Source: Bacteroidota bacterium (GTDB lineage Bacteria; Bacteroidota; Bacteroidia; Flavobacteriales_D; Crocinitomicaceae). From it: a stretch of 64,000 nucleotides of DNA. The notes under the pieces were generated by a model. The model did no database searches and was not told the origin of the DNA. It saw nothing but the letters and a program-made list of their open reading frames with translations. The DNA is taken from the NCBI GenBank assembly GCA_006226425.1, contig SBGX01000006.1, forward strand, positions 186,001 to 250,000. The letters are read 5' to 3'. The translations under genes were made by a program, and so were the position numbers. Of this stretch, positions 52,402 to 61,407 are shown piece after piece (positions within the stretch are counted from its first letter, which is position 1; each line of letters starts with the position of its first letter).

Positions 52402-55400
52402 ATGGGAATGACTAGAAAATATTGGAAGGGTCTTGAGGAGTTACATGAAACTCCGTCATTCATTGAGCAAAGAGACCAAGAGTTTCCACAATCCATGTCT
52501 GTAGACGAGTTTCTGGAAGATGAGAATGTTCAGGAGGCTTCTACAGCACGACGAGATTTCTTGAAGTTTTTAGGGTTTAGTGTTGCGGCAGCTACGGTTG
52601 CGGCCTGTGAGGCTCCGGTGACAAAAGCGATTCCTTATGTCGTGAAGCCGGAGAACGTAACTCCGGGGATGCCGACCTGGTATGCTTCTACCTATTATGA
52701 TGGTGTTTCTTACGCCAGTGTTTTGGTTAAGACACGTGAGGGTCGTCCGATCTTTATTAAAGGAAATAAGGATTTCGGAATTACCAGAGGAGCAACGAAC
52801 CCACAGATTATTGGATCTGTTTTGCCATTGTATGATTCGGCCAGACTGAGAGGGCCGGTGAAGTCAGGAAAAGCAACATCCTGGTCGACATTGGACAAGG
52901 AAGTAATGTCCGGTTTGAAAAAGGCGGCTGGCTCTGGAAAAGTTGTACTGTTGTCTAATACAATCATCTCTCCTTCAACAATGACAGTTGTCGAAATGAT
53001 GAAGACAGAGTTGAACGGAGAAGGAGGAAGTGCTTTTGAACATATTCAGTATGATGCCGTTTCTTACGCAGGAATGCGGATGGCAAACAAAGCTAGCTTT
53101 GGCCTGACAACAGTAAAAGAAGACCCAATGTCTGATGGAGTGATTCCATCGTATGACTTTTCAAAAGCAAAAACAATTGTTTCTGTAGGAGCTGATTTCC
53201 TGGGAACATGGTTGATGCCAACGATATTTCAACCTCAGTATGCTGAGCGCAGAAATCCGGATGGAGAATGGATGTCAAAACATTTTCAATTTGAGACAGT
53301 AATGTCTGTTACGGGATCCAATGCCGATGATCGTGCAATGATCAAGCCGTCTGAGCAAGCAAAAGTGTTGGCTTACATGTTGTCTAAGTTTGGTGTCAGC
53401 ACAGGAGTAGACGCCAAGCTCTCTAAAGAGGCGATGGCTGTTGCTGACAGAGCAGTAAAAGCATTGAAAAAATCCAAGGAAGAATCAGTTGTAGTGGCTG
53501 GTTCTAATAACATGGCGGTTCAGGTGTTGGCAAACAAACTGAACGCAGTACTTGGAGCATACAATAAAACAATCAACTTGAATAATCCTGTTATGATGCA
53601 TGCATCTCAGGATGATAAGATGATGAAGCTGGTTGCTGATGTTGTTTCAGGAAAAGGACCTAAAGCGATCATTTTCTATGGTGTGAACCCGGCATACACG
53701 CTTCCAAATGGAACGGAATTTGCCAAAGCACTGAAATCGGTTGATTTGACAGTTTCTTTCGCGGCTTATGCGGATGAGACAAGCACACATTGTCAGTATA
53801 TTGCACCGGATCACCATGCCCTGGAGGCCTGGAATGATTACAATCCGGTGATGACACACTATGCAATCGCACAACCAACAATTCGTCCTCTTTACAATAC
53901 TGCTTCTGCGCAAGAATCCTTAATGGTATGGGCAGGAAAAGCAAATAGAGGCGGAAAAGACTCTAAAGTTTATTACAACCTGATTAAGTCCAATTGGATG
54001 ACTTACGGTTTCCCAGGACAAACGGAATTTGCAGATGCAGATACCTACTGGAATATGATGATTCATAACAGTTGTTCTGATATGCCTGAGCCGCCAATGG
54101 GAATGCCAGCGTTTAACGACGGAAGTATGTCAGGTCTTTCTGGGAAATTGCCTTCAACGGCAGGCTTGGAAATTGAGATGTACCAAAAGGTAGCTATCGG
54201 AACAGGTATGCAAGCGAGCAACCCTTGGATGCAGGAAATGCCGGATCCGATTTCAAAAGTAACCTGGGACAACTACATTACCATGAACCCGGTTGAAATG
54301 AAGGATGCCTATACGACGGTTTATGACCAGGAGACCGGCTTGAACATGGCAACGGTTAAGGTTGGTTCGAAAGAAGTGACTTTGCCAGTTTATCCGTCAC
54401 CAGGACAAGCATTAGGTACCATTGGTATCGCACTTGGATATGGTCGTGGTGAGAACAACGAAGAAATTGGGAGCGCAGCATATCAGACAAAAGAATACGG
54501 AGGTCACGTAACTGACGAGAATGGAAATCGTGCACCAATTGGAGCAAATGTTTTCCGTTTTGTTCAGACAGAGAACGGAACGATGTCCAACTATGCGAAA
54601 GCCTCGATGGCGAAAGTAGAAGGGATTTATCCGATTGCGGCGACTCAGATTCATCACACGTTGATGGGGCGTCACTCCATCGTTCGTGAGACGACCTTTG
54701 ATATTTACAAATCAAGAGAGAAAGACGCATACAACCCGGATTATAAACTGGGAATGCTGAATCAAAAAGGAGAGCACATCGAAGAAGATCTGGAAAGATT
54801 TGATCTTTGGGATGCGCATCCGGTAGAAAATATTGGTCACCGATGGGGAATGGCCATTGACCTTTCTTCCTGTATTGGTTGTGGATCTTGTTTGATCGCC
54901 TGTCAGTCTGAAAACAACGTACCAGTTGTTGGAAAAGACGAGGTTCGAAGAGGACGTGAAATGCACTGGTTGCGTTTGGATCGTTACTTTGCTTCGGATG
55001 AAGAGGCTGCAGTTGGAACAAAGAAAGACTCCAAAACATTTGATGCAGGTGCGGCAGAGATTGCTGCGGCAAACCCGAAAGTGGTTCACATGCCATTGAT
55101 GTGTCACCACTGTAACCACGCTCCTTGTGAGACAGTTTGTCCGGTAGCTGCAACAACACACAGCAACGAGGGATTGAACCAAATGACATATAACCGTTGT
55201 ATCGGTACACGTTACTGTGCGAACAACTGTCCGTACAAAGTGAGACGATTCAACTGGTTCAACTATCCTTCATACAAGAAGTTTACGCAAGTTAACCCTG
55301 CGCAGGATGATATAGGACGTATGGTTCTGAATCCAGACGTAACAGTTCGAACGCGAGGGGTGATGGAGAAATGTTCTTTCTGTGTGCAAAAAATCCAGGC

Positions 55401-55725
55401 TGGAAAACTGGTTGCTAAGAAAGAAGGTCGACCAGTGATGGATGGAGATGTAACAACTGCCTGTGCAGATGTATGTCCAACCAATGCAATCACTGTTGGA
55501 GACTGGAACGATGTACACTCAAATGTTCGTAAGAGCACAGAAGATAAGCGAGCTTATCAGGCCCTGGAAGAGGTTGGTGTGAAGCCGAACGTTTGGTACA
55601 AAGTAAAAGTTCGTAACGAGAAGAATGATGTGTTAGGAGCCCTGCAAGTTGTGAAAGAGCATGGACACGGTGGACATGAGGAGCACGGAGCACATCATGG
55701 AGAAGAAAATAAAGGTCATCATTAA
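52402..55725 (+). CDS. actB: Alternative complex III subunit B, iron-sulfur protein
   Basis: A 1107-residue protein. A twin-arginine-type signal (RRDFLKFLGFSVAAATVAAC) is at about residues 50-70. The long middle part (about 75-800) is the molybdopterin-oxidoreductase-like fold that in ACIII has no Mo cofactor. Four clusters of cysteines follow (CIGCGSCLIAC from Cys824, CHHCNHAPCETVCP, CIGTRYCANNCP, CSFCVQKI with CADVCP), fitting four Fe-S clusters. The last 23 residues are rich in histidine (KEHGHGGHEEHGAHHG). It carries electrons from the quinol site towards ActA. The signal fits export by Tat, whose tatA is at 16484. Confidence 0.95.
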   Translation: MGMTRKYWKGLEELHETPSFIEQRDQEFPQSMSVDEFLEDENVQEASTARRDFLKFLGFSVAAATVAACEAPVTKAIPYVVKPENVTPGMPTWYASTYYDGVSYASVLVKTREGRPIFIKGNKDFGITRGATNPQIIGSVLPLYDSARLRGPVKSGKATSWSTLDKEVMSGLKKAAGSGKVVLLSNTIISPSTMTVVEMMKTELNGEGGSAFEHIQYDAVSYAGMRMANKASFGLTTVKEDPMSDGVIPSYDFSKAKTIVSVGADFLGTWLMPTIFQPQYAERRNPDGEWMSKHFQFETVMSVTGSNADDRAMIKPSEQAKVLAYMLSKFGVSTGVDAKLSKEAMAVADRAVKALKKSKEESVVVAGSNNMAVQVLANKLNAVLGAYNKTINLNNPVMMHASQDDKMMKLVADVVSGKGPKAIIFYGVNPAYTLPNGTEFAKALKSVDLTVSFAAYADETSTHCQYIAPDHHALEAWNDYNPVMTHYAIAQPTIRPLYNTASAQESLMVWAGKANRGGKDSKVYYNLIKSNWMTYGFPGQTEFADADTYWNMMIHNSCSDMPEPPMGMPAFNDGSMSGLSGKLPSTAGLEIEMYQKVAIGTGMQASNPWMQEMPDPISKVTWDNYITMNPVEMKDAYTTVYDQETGLNMATVKVGSKEVTLPVYPSPGQALGTIGIALGYGRGENNEEIGSAAYQTKEYGGHVTDENGNRAPIGANVFRFVQTENGTMSNYAKASMAKVEGIYPIAATQIHHTLMGRHSIVRETTFDIYKSREKDAYNPDYKLGMLNQKGEHIEEDLERFDLWDAHPVENIGHRWGMAIDLSSCIGCGSCLIACQSENNVPVVGKDEVRRGREMHWLRLDRYFASDEEAAVGTKKDSKTFDAGAAEIAAANPKVVHMPLMCHHCNHAPCETVCPVAATTHSNEGLNQMTYNRCIGTRYCANNCPYKVRRFNWFNYPSYKKFTQVNPAQDDIGRMVLNPDVTVRTRGVMEKCSFCVQKIQAGKLVAKKEGRPVMDGDVTTACADVCPTNAITVGDWNDVHSNVRKSTEDKRAYQALEEVGVKPNVWYKVKVRNEKNDVLGALQVVKEHGHGGHEEHGAHHGEENKGHH

Positions 55726-55746
55726 TTTAGATTAAAATAGCTTGAA

Positions 55747-57480
55747 ATGCATAAGGAATCAGCAATAAGAGAGCCTCTGATATTAGGTCACAAGACCTAC
55801 CATGAAATCACGGTAGATGTTTGTAAACCGATAGAGGATAAAGCACCTAGAGCCTGGTACGTATTGTTTGCAATTGCTTTGATCATTGCGATCTACGGGA
55901 TAGGTTGTATCTTTTACCTTCTAGGTACAGGTATCGGAGTCTGGGGACTTAACAAAACAATCGGATGGGCCTGGGATATCACCAACTTTGTATGGTGGGT
56001 AGGTATCGGTCACGCCGGAACCCTGATCTCAGCCGTGTTATTGTTGTTCAGACAGAAATGGAGAATGGCAATTAACCGTTCGGCAGAAGCCATGACGATC
56101 TTTGCGGTATTTATGGCGGGTACTTTCCCGTTGATCCACATGGGACGTCTTTGGTTAGGATATTGGGTGTTCCCACTTCCAAACCAGTTTGGTTCTCTGT
56201 GGGTGAACTTTAACTCTCCGCTTTTGTGGGACGTATTTGCGATTTCGACATATTTATCCGTATCTCTTGTTTTCTGGTACATTGGTCTGATTCCTGACTT
56301 CGCTACCTTGAGAGATCGCGTAAAGCGTCCGATTCCAAAGAAAATGTATTCCATTCTATCTTTCGGATGGTCTGGACGTGCGAAGCACTGGAACCGTTTC
56401 GAATTGGTGTCCTTGGTACTGGCAGGGGTTGCAACTCCGCTGGTATTCTCGGTTCACTCGATCGTATCCTTTGACTTCGCCACTTCGGTGATTCCAGGAT
56501 GGCACACCACCATCTTCCCACCATACTTCGTGGCTGGGGCGGTATTCTCTGGATTTGCGATGGTACAAACTCTGTTATTGGTGATGCGAAAAGCCATGAA
56601 ATTGGAGGCTTATATCCACACCAAGCACGTAGAATACATGAACATTGTAATCATGGTAACCGGATCGATTGTAGGTACGGCCTATATTACGGAGTTGTTC
56701 ATTTCCTGGTATTCAGGAGTAGAATATGAAGGATATGCTTTTATGAACCGTGCGACGGGACCATATTGGTGGGCATACTGGTCGATGATGACATGTAACG
56801 TAATCTCTCCTCAGTTGATGTGGTTCAGACCATTGAGAAGAAGCCTTTACTTTACATTCTTTATTTCAATTATCGTAAACATCGGGATGTGGTTTGAGCG
56901 TTACGTGATTATCGTAACATCTCTGCACCGGGATTATCTTCCATCATCATGGAGTATGCATTACCCAAGTCACATTGATATCGGGGTATATATCGGAACC
57001 ATCGGAATCTTCTTTGTGTTCTTCCTGTTGTTTGCACGATTCTTCCCGGTAGTACCGATTGCGGAATTGAAATCTATTCTGAAGTCTTCAGGAGAATCTT
57101 ACAAAAACGGAGATGTACCACATCACACGCCAAGTAACGATGCGCCAGCAGTAGAAGCTCCGGCTCCTGCAAAAGAAGAAAAAGCGGCTGCACCAGCAGT
57201 TTCAGCTGAAGAAATGAAAGAAAAAGCTTCCAAATTGATGGAAAAAATTGGAGCTGCTTCGGGAGATGCCAAGGATGATCTGAAAGCAATTTCAGGAGTA
57301 GGTCCGGTATTGGAAGATAAATTGAACGGCATCGGAATCTTCACTTATGAGCAGGTGAGCAAGATGACCAAAGAAGAATATGATCTGTTGGATGAGTTGA
57401 CAGCTTCCTTTCCAGGACGCGCAGAACGTGATGATTGGGCAGGTCAGGCAAAAGAGTTAATGAATAAATCTAATTCATAA
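55747..57480 (+). CDS. actC: Alternative complex III subunit C (NrfD-like) with C-terminal helix-hairpin-helix domain
   Basis: A 577-residue membrane protein. Residues 1-455 are the NrfD/PsrC-type membrane domain with about ten helices, including WWVGIGHAGTLISA, which contributes to the quinol site, and SVHSIVSFDFATSVIPGWHTT. Beyond this there is an Ala/Pro/Glu-rich linker (about 465-500) and residues 510-575 form a helix-hairpin-helix domain (DDLKAISGVGPVLEDKLNGIGI, then TYEQVSKMT). The extra 110 residues are not part of ordinary ActC. Similar HhH tails occur on some respiratory complex I proteins. Its role here is unknown. Confidence 0.93.
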   Translation: MHKESAIREPLILGHKTYHEITVDVCKPIEDKAPRAWYVLFAIALIIAIYGIGCIFYLLGTGIGVWGLNKTIGWAWDITNFVWWVGIGHAGTLISAVLLLFRQKWRMAINRSAEAMTIFAVFMAGTFPLIHMGRLWLGYWVFPLPNQFGSLWVNFNSPLLWDVFAISTYLSVSLVFWYIGLIPDFATLRDRVKRPIPKKMYSILSFGWSGRAKHWNRFELVSLVLAGVATPLVFSVHSIVSFDFATSVIPGWHTTIFPPYFVAGAVFSGFAMVQTLLLVMRKAMKLEAYIHTKHVEYMNIVIMVTGSIVGTAYITELFISWYSGVEYEGYAFMNRATGPYWWAYWSMMTCNVISPQLMWFRPLRRSLYFTFFISIIVNIGMWFERYVIIVTSLHRDYLPSSWSMHYPSHIDIGVYIGTIGIFFVFFLLFARFFPVVPIAELKSILKSSGESYKNGDVPHHTPSNDAPAVEAPAPAKEEKAAAPAVSAEEMKEKASKLMEKIGAASGDAKDDLKAISGVGPVLEDKLNGIGIFTYEQVSKMTKEEYDLLDELTASFPGRAERDDWAGQAKELMNKSNS

Positions 57481-57485
57481 GAGAC

Positions 57486-58022
57486 ATGGCAGAGAGAGTA
57501 ATATATGCAATGTACGACGATGACGATGTACTGAAGGATGGTGCAAAAAAACTGGTCGCGAAAGGAATCAAAGTGGCCGAAGTATTTTCTCCATTTGCGA
57601 TTCACGGGATTGACCCGATCATCGGTGTAAAGAATACCCGATTGGGGATCATGGCATTCTTGTATGGTATTACGGGAACCATGTTGGCAACAGTTGGAAT
57701 GAGATACTTCATGATTCATGACTGGCCAATGAACATTGGTGGTAAGCCAAACTTCACCTACCTGGATAACATCCTGGCATTCATTCCGGTAACTTTTGAG
57801 TTTACGGTCTTGTGTGCAGCACACGGAATGGCGATAACTTACCTGTTGAGAAACAAGACATTGCCAGGAATGCCGGCTACCAACCCGGATCCACGTACAA
57901 CGGATGACCGTTTTGTAATGGAACTAAGAACATCAGATAATGCTGGATTTACTGTAGAAGAAATCGAAAGCTTGCTGAAGTCAACCGGAGTAGTTGAAAT
58001 TGATCAAAAAGAAGTAAAATAA
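57486..58022 (+). CDS. actD: Alternative complex III subunit D (DUF3341)
   Basis: A 178-residue protein with two transmembrane helices (about residues 53-75 and 95-118) and a hydrophilic C terminus. The opening VIYAMYDDDDVLKDGAKKLVAKGI is the DUF3341 signature that defines ActD. ActD packs against ActC in the known structures and has no cofactor. It starts 5 bases after actC, the tightest spacing in this operon. No cysteine ligands are expected, and none form a cluster. Confidence 0.93.
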   Translation: MAERVIYAMYDDDDVLKDGAKKLVAKGIKVAEVFSPFAIHGIDPIIGVKNTRLGIMAFLYGITGTMLATVGMRYFMIHDWPMNIGGKPNFTYLDNILAFIPVTFEFTVLCAAHGMAITYLLRNKTLPGMPATNPDPRTTDDRFVMELRTSDNAGFTVEEIESLLKSTGVVEIDQKEVK

Positions 58023-58054
58023 GCGTAGCAGACACGTGATAATTTATCGACGAG

Positions 58055-58828
58055 ATGAATAAAGTAGTAAAAATAATTGGACAAGTATCGCTGGCAGTAA
58101 GTGCTGGTTGGATCATCAGTTCTTGTACAGCTGATCCTGATAGCTCCGGTCTGGAGTATATGCCAGACATGTATCGATCTCCGGCTATTGAGCCATACGT
58201 GGATTATGCAGAGATCAGAGGGCGTGTAAACACGGATCAGGCATTGGTACAATCAGCGAAGGTTCCACCTAGCAATACCATTCCTTATTACGGGGTAAAC
58301 AAAGAAGAAGTACTTTACATGCTTCCGTACAAAAGAAAGCCATCAGCGGCATTTGCCAGCACGCATGGTCTGTATGGTTGGGAGTTTACAACGAATACAG
58401 AGGCTGACTACGAATACAATCAGGCGGCAAATGATGCTAACCCACTGAAGCTGACTGCTGAGAATGCAGATCAAATGTTCAAAGAAGGGAAAGCTTTGTA
58501 CGCAGCGAATTGTATGCACTGTCACGGAGAAAAAGGAGACGGAAACGGACCGATGGTGAAGAGTGGTGCCTATACCGGAGTACCTAACTACTCTGAGAAA
58601 GTTGCACTTGGTGACGGACAGTTGTTTTACTCTATTTATTACGGAAAAGGGGCAATGGGTTCACATGCTTCTTTGTTGAACAAAAAGGAAATTTGGACAC
58701 TGGTTCACTACATTCGTAAGTTTCAAAATGCGGATTACGGAAAAGTAGATGCTTCAGGAAATATGGCCGGAGCAGTTGCTGCCCAGGATTCAGTTGCTGT
58801 GGTTCCACAGGATAATAACCAAAACTAA
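58055..58828 (+). CDS. actE: Alternative complex III subunit E, monohaem cytochrome c lipoprotein
   Basis: A 257-residue protein with a lipobox (GWIISSC, Cys at about residue 25). One CXXCH haem site at Cys153 (NCMHCHGEKGDGNGP) lies in a cytochrome c domain, and an axial Met is likely in the following KGAMGS stretch. As a lipid-anchored haem protein on the periplasmic face it is well placed to pass electrons on. Spacing to actD is 32 bases. The C-terminal 30 residues are low-complexity (Ala, Val, Gln, Asn). Confidence 0.93.
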   Translation: MNKVVKIIGQVSLAVSAGWIISSCTADPDSSGLEYMPDMYRSPAIEPYVDYAEIRGRVNTDQALVQSAKVPPSNTIPYYGVNKEEVLYMLPYKRKPSAAFASTHGLYGWEFTTNTEADYEYNQAANDANPLKLTAENADQMFKEGKALYAANCMHCHGEKGDGNGPMVKSGAYTGVPNYSEKVALGDGQLFYSIYYGKGAMGSHASLLNKKEIWTLVHYIRKFQNADYGKVDASGNMAGAVAAQDSVAVVPQDNNQN

Positions 58829-58866
58829 GCACAAGGAGTTAAATATTTATTTGAAAGACGTAAACA

Positions 58867-60078
58867 ATGGAATTTAAAGTAACAAAGAAAGCCAATCTCC
58901 TAACCATTATTCTGATGGTCGTAGGTGCTGTCTTTACGATAACTGGTATCGTTGTCGAAATGGGGCATGATGAGGGACATCATTTGATGCAACGGATTTC
59001 CGGTAACCTGATGGTAAATAGTTTCTTCTTCTTTGCCATTGGTTTGGGAGCCCTGTTTTTCCTGGCGCTACAGTATGCTACGGAAACGGGTTGGTATGCT
59101 TCTGTGAAAAGAGTGATCGAAGCGTTGACCGGGTATCTTCCTTTTGGTGCGGCCATGTTGGCAGCTTCGTTGCTGTTGATCACCTTGATGGATGGAGCAC
59201 ACATCTATATCTGGATGGATCCTGAGTACACGACAGAAGGAAGTGCTCACTACGATGCGATTATTGATGGAAAGTCTGCTTACCTGAATAAAGTGTTTTT
59301 CTGGATCAGAACAGTTGTTTATTTGGCAACATACCTGATTTTCTGGAGAGGATTCAAGAAGCGTTCCATGTTGGAAGATGAAGTAGGAGGAACTGATATC
59401 CACTTTACCAACTATAAAAAAGGAGCTTTGTTCCTGGTGTTCTTTGCGGTTTTTAGCTCAACTTCTGCCTGGGACTGGATCATGTCTGTGGACGTTCACT
59501 GGTTCTCTACCCTGTTTGGATGGTATGTATTCGCGGGAATGTGGTGTTCTACCATGATCGTTTTGGTGATGTTGGTATTGTACTTGAAGAAACAAGGATA
59601 TTTGCCAAATGTGAACGAAAGTCATATTCATGACATCGGAAAATGGACTTTTGCTACCTCTTTCCTTTGGTCATATATGTGGTTCTCTCAGTTCATGCTG
59701 ATTTGGTATGCCAACATTCCGGAAGAGACTACTTATCACTTAATGAGAATCGAAAACTTTAAATTCCTGTATTTTGGAATGTTCATCATAAACTTCGCTT
59801 TCCCAATGGTATTGTTGATGTCACGTGATGCAAAAAGACATGCAGGTATTTTGACTTTCGTTGGTCTGTTGGTTTTGGCAGGTCACTGGATGGATGTATA
59901 TCTGATGTTTATGGCAGGTTCAATGGGTGCTACGGCATACATTGGTTTCATGGAACTGGGAATGATGTTACTGGTCTTAGGTTTCTTTGTTAGGGTCATC
60001 TTAACGAATTTAACCAAAGCACCATTAACTGTGAAGAATCACCCATTCCTGGACGAGAGTATTCACCACGATATCTAA
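58867..60078 (+). CDS. actF: Alternative complex III subunit F (NrfD-like membrane protein)
   Basis: A 403-residue membrane protein with about ten helices, of the same NrfD family as ActC, and the characteristic MDGAHIYIWMDPEYT stretch. ActC and ActF are believed to hold the quinol-binding sites of the complex. It has no cysteine ligands and no cofactor motif. It is followed after 33 bases by coxB. It lacks the HhH tail of ActC. Confidence 0.93.
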   Translation: MEFKVTKKANLLTIILMVVGAVFTITGIVVEMGHDEGHHLMQRISGNLMVNSFFFFAIGLGALFFLALQYATETGWYASVKRVIEALTGYLPFGAAMLAASLLLITLMDGAHIYIWMDPEYTTEGSAHYDAIIDGKSAYLNKVFFWIRTVVYLATYLIFWRGFKKRSMLEDEVGGTDIHFTNYKKGALFLVFFAVFSSTSAWDWIMSVDVHWFSTLFGWYVFAGMWCSTMIVLVMLVLYLKKQGYLPNVNESHIHDIGKWTFATSFLWSYMWFSQFMLIWYANIPEETTYHLMRIENFKFLYFGMFIINFAFPMVLLMSRDAKRHAGILTFVGLLVLAGHWMDVYLMFMAGSMGATAYIGFMELGMMLLVLGFFVRVILTNLTKAPLTVKNHPFLDESIHHDI

Positions 60079-60111
60079 AAAAGAAGTATTCATACATTAG
60101 CATAAAGAAAA

Positions 60112-61374
60112 ATGAGTATCAAGTTAATTACATTAATCGTCATCGTATTAGGAGTTCTTGCCCTTGCTCAGCTGGTAAGAGTATACGAGCTCTCCTCTAA
60201 GTTGAGAAACAGGAGAGAGGAAGACATCACTCATCGGGATAATAAAGCCAATGCAACCTTGATGTTGCTATTTATGATCTTGTCTTACGTTGGGTACTTT
60301 TATTTGATCGCGAAGTTTGGTTGGACAGGTAGAGGTGAAGCGGCTTCCTTGGAAGGTGTTGAAACTGACTGGTTGTTGAATGTCAACTTCATCATCATTA
60401 ATGTGGCATTCTTTTTAACGAATACCTTGTTGTTTTACTTCTCATACAAGTATGTTCGTAAGCCAGGAGTAAAAGCATATTACTATCCGCACAACAATAA
60501 ACTGGAGATGCTTTGGACGGTTGTTCCTGCGATCGTGTTGGCAGTAATCATCATTTTGGGATTGAAACTGTGGAACAATTTGACAGGTGATTCAGCGAAA
60601 GATGCGATCCGCATTGAGTTGTTCTCCAAGCAGTTTGACTGGACAGCACGTTATGCTGGAGAGAACAACAAACTGGGATACTTTGATTACAAATTGACGA
60701 CACAGCAAAATGAGTTGGCACTGAAAACATCGGCCACCCTGGATTCCGCAATTCGTTTGATGGAGTACGGTAGTGCGGATGGAACAGTGATGGGAATCGC
60801 TTTGTTGGAGAAAAAATTGAATGATCCGGCGAATATCTTCGTTCCAGAAGACCGTGAGAAGATGGAAGCTGATTTGGATCGCAAAACAAGATTGTTGCGT
60901 TTGTTGTATCAAATGAGATCAACACACGATGCGAAACATGATGCTTTGGCTTATGACGACATCATTCAGAAGGATACTTTACACCTAATGGTCGATCAGG
61001 AGTATGAATTCAATTTCCGTTCAAAGGACGTGATTCACTCAGCTTATTTTCCTCATTTCAGACAGCAGATCAATACGGTGCCTGGTTTGACAACAAGACT
61101 GAAGTTTACTCCAACGATTACTACTGCAGACATGAAAGACAGGATGAAGAATCCAGATTTCAATTATGTGTTGATGTGTAACAAGATTTGTGGTGGAGCT
61201 CACTACAAAATGAAAATGATCATTGTGGTTGACACACCAGAGGATTATAAGAAATGGTTGGCAGGTAAGTCAACTTTTGGAGATGACTATTTGAAGAAGC
61301 CGGAAGCTCCGGTTGAGATGGCAGTACCGGAAGCACCTGTAGCTGACACAGTACAACAAGTAGCAGTTAAATAA
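60112..61374 (+). CDS. coxB: Cytochrome c oxidase subunit II (CuA)
   Basis: A 420-residue subunit II. An unusual first helix (about 5-25) precedes the two membrane helices of the subunit (about 50-70 and 85-110, 135-155). The cupredoxin domain has the CuA motif CNKICGGAHYKM (Cys356, Cys360, His364, Met367). Between them lies a long hydrophilic insert (about 205-275) with a predicted coiled segment, not seen in mitochondrial subunit II. There is no CXXCH, so it is not a caa3-type subunit. The C-terminal 30 residues are Pro/Val/Ala-rich. Electrons from the ACIII haems should enter here. Confidence 0.95.
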   Translation: MSIKLITLIVIVLGVLALAQLVRVYELSSKLRNRREEDITHRDNKANATLMLLFMILSYVGYFYLIAKFGWTGRGEAASLEGVETDWLLNVNFIIINVAFFLTNTLLFYFSYKYVRKPGVKAYYYPHNNKLEMLWTVVPAIVLAVIIILGLKLWNNLTGDSAKDAIRIELFSKQFDWTARYAGENNKLGYFDYKLTTQQNELALKTSATLDSAIRLMEYGSADGTVMGIALLEKKLNDPANIFVPEDREKMEADLDRKTRLLRLLYQMRSTHDAKHDALAYDDIIQKDTLHLMVDQEYEFNFRSKDVIHSAYFPHFRQQINTVPGLTTRLKFTPTITTADMKDRMKNPDFNYVLMCNKICGGAHYKMKMIIVVDTPEDYKKWLAGKSTFGDDYLKKPEAPVEMAVPEAPVADTVQQVAVK

Positions 61375-61407
61375 AGTATTAAACAACATTAAATAAATCG
61401 ACGATAA

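Noticed and set aside
54356-55210. A 284-codon minus-strand open frame inside actB
   Set aside because: It overlaps the Fe-S region of actB, and its Ser/Leu/His-rich composition reflects the sense-strand codons.
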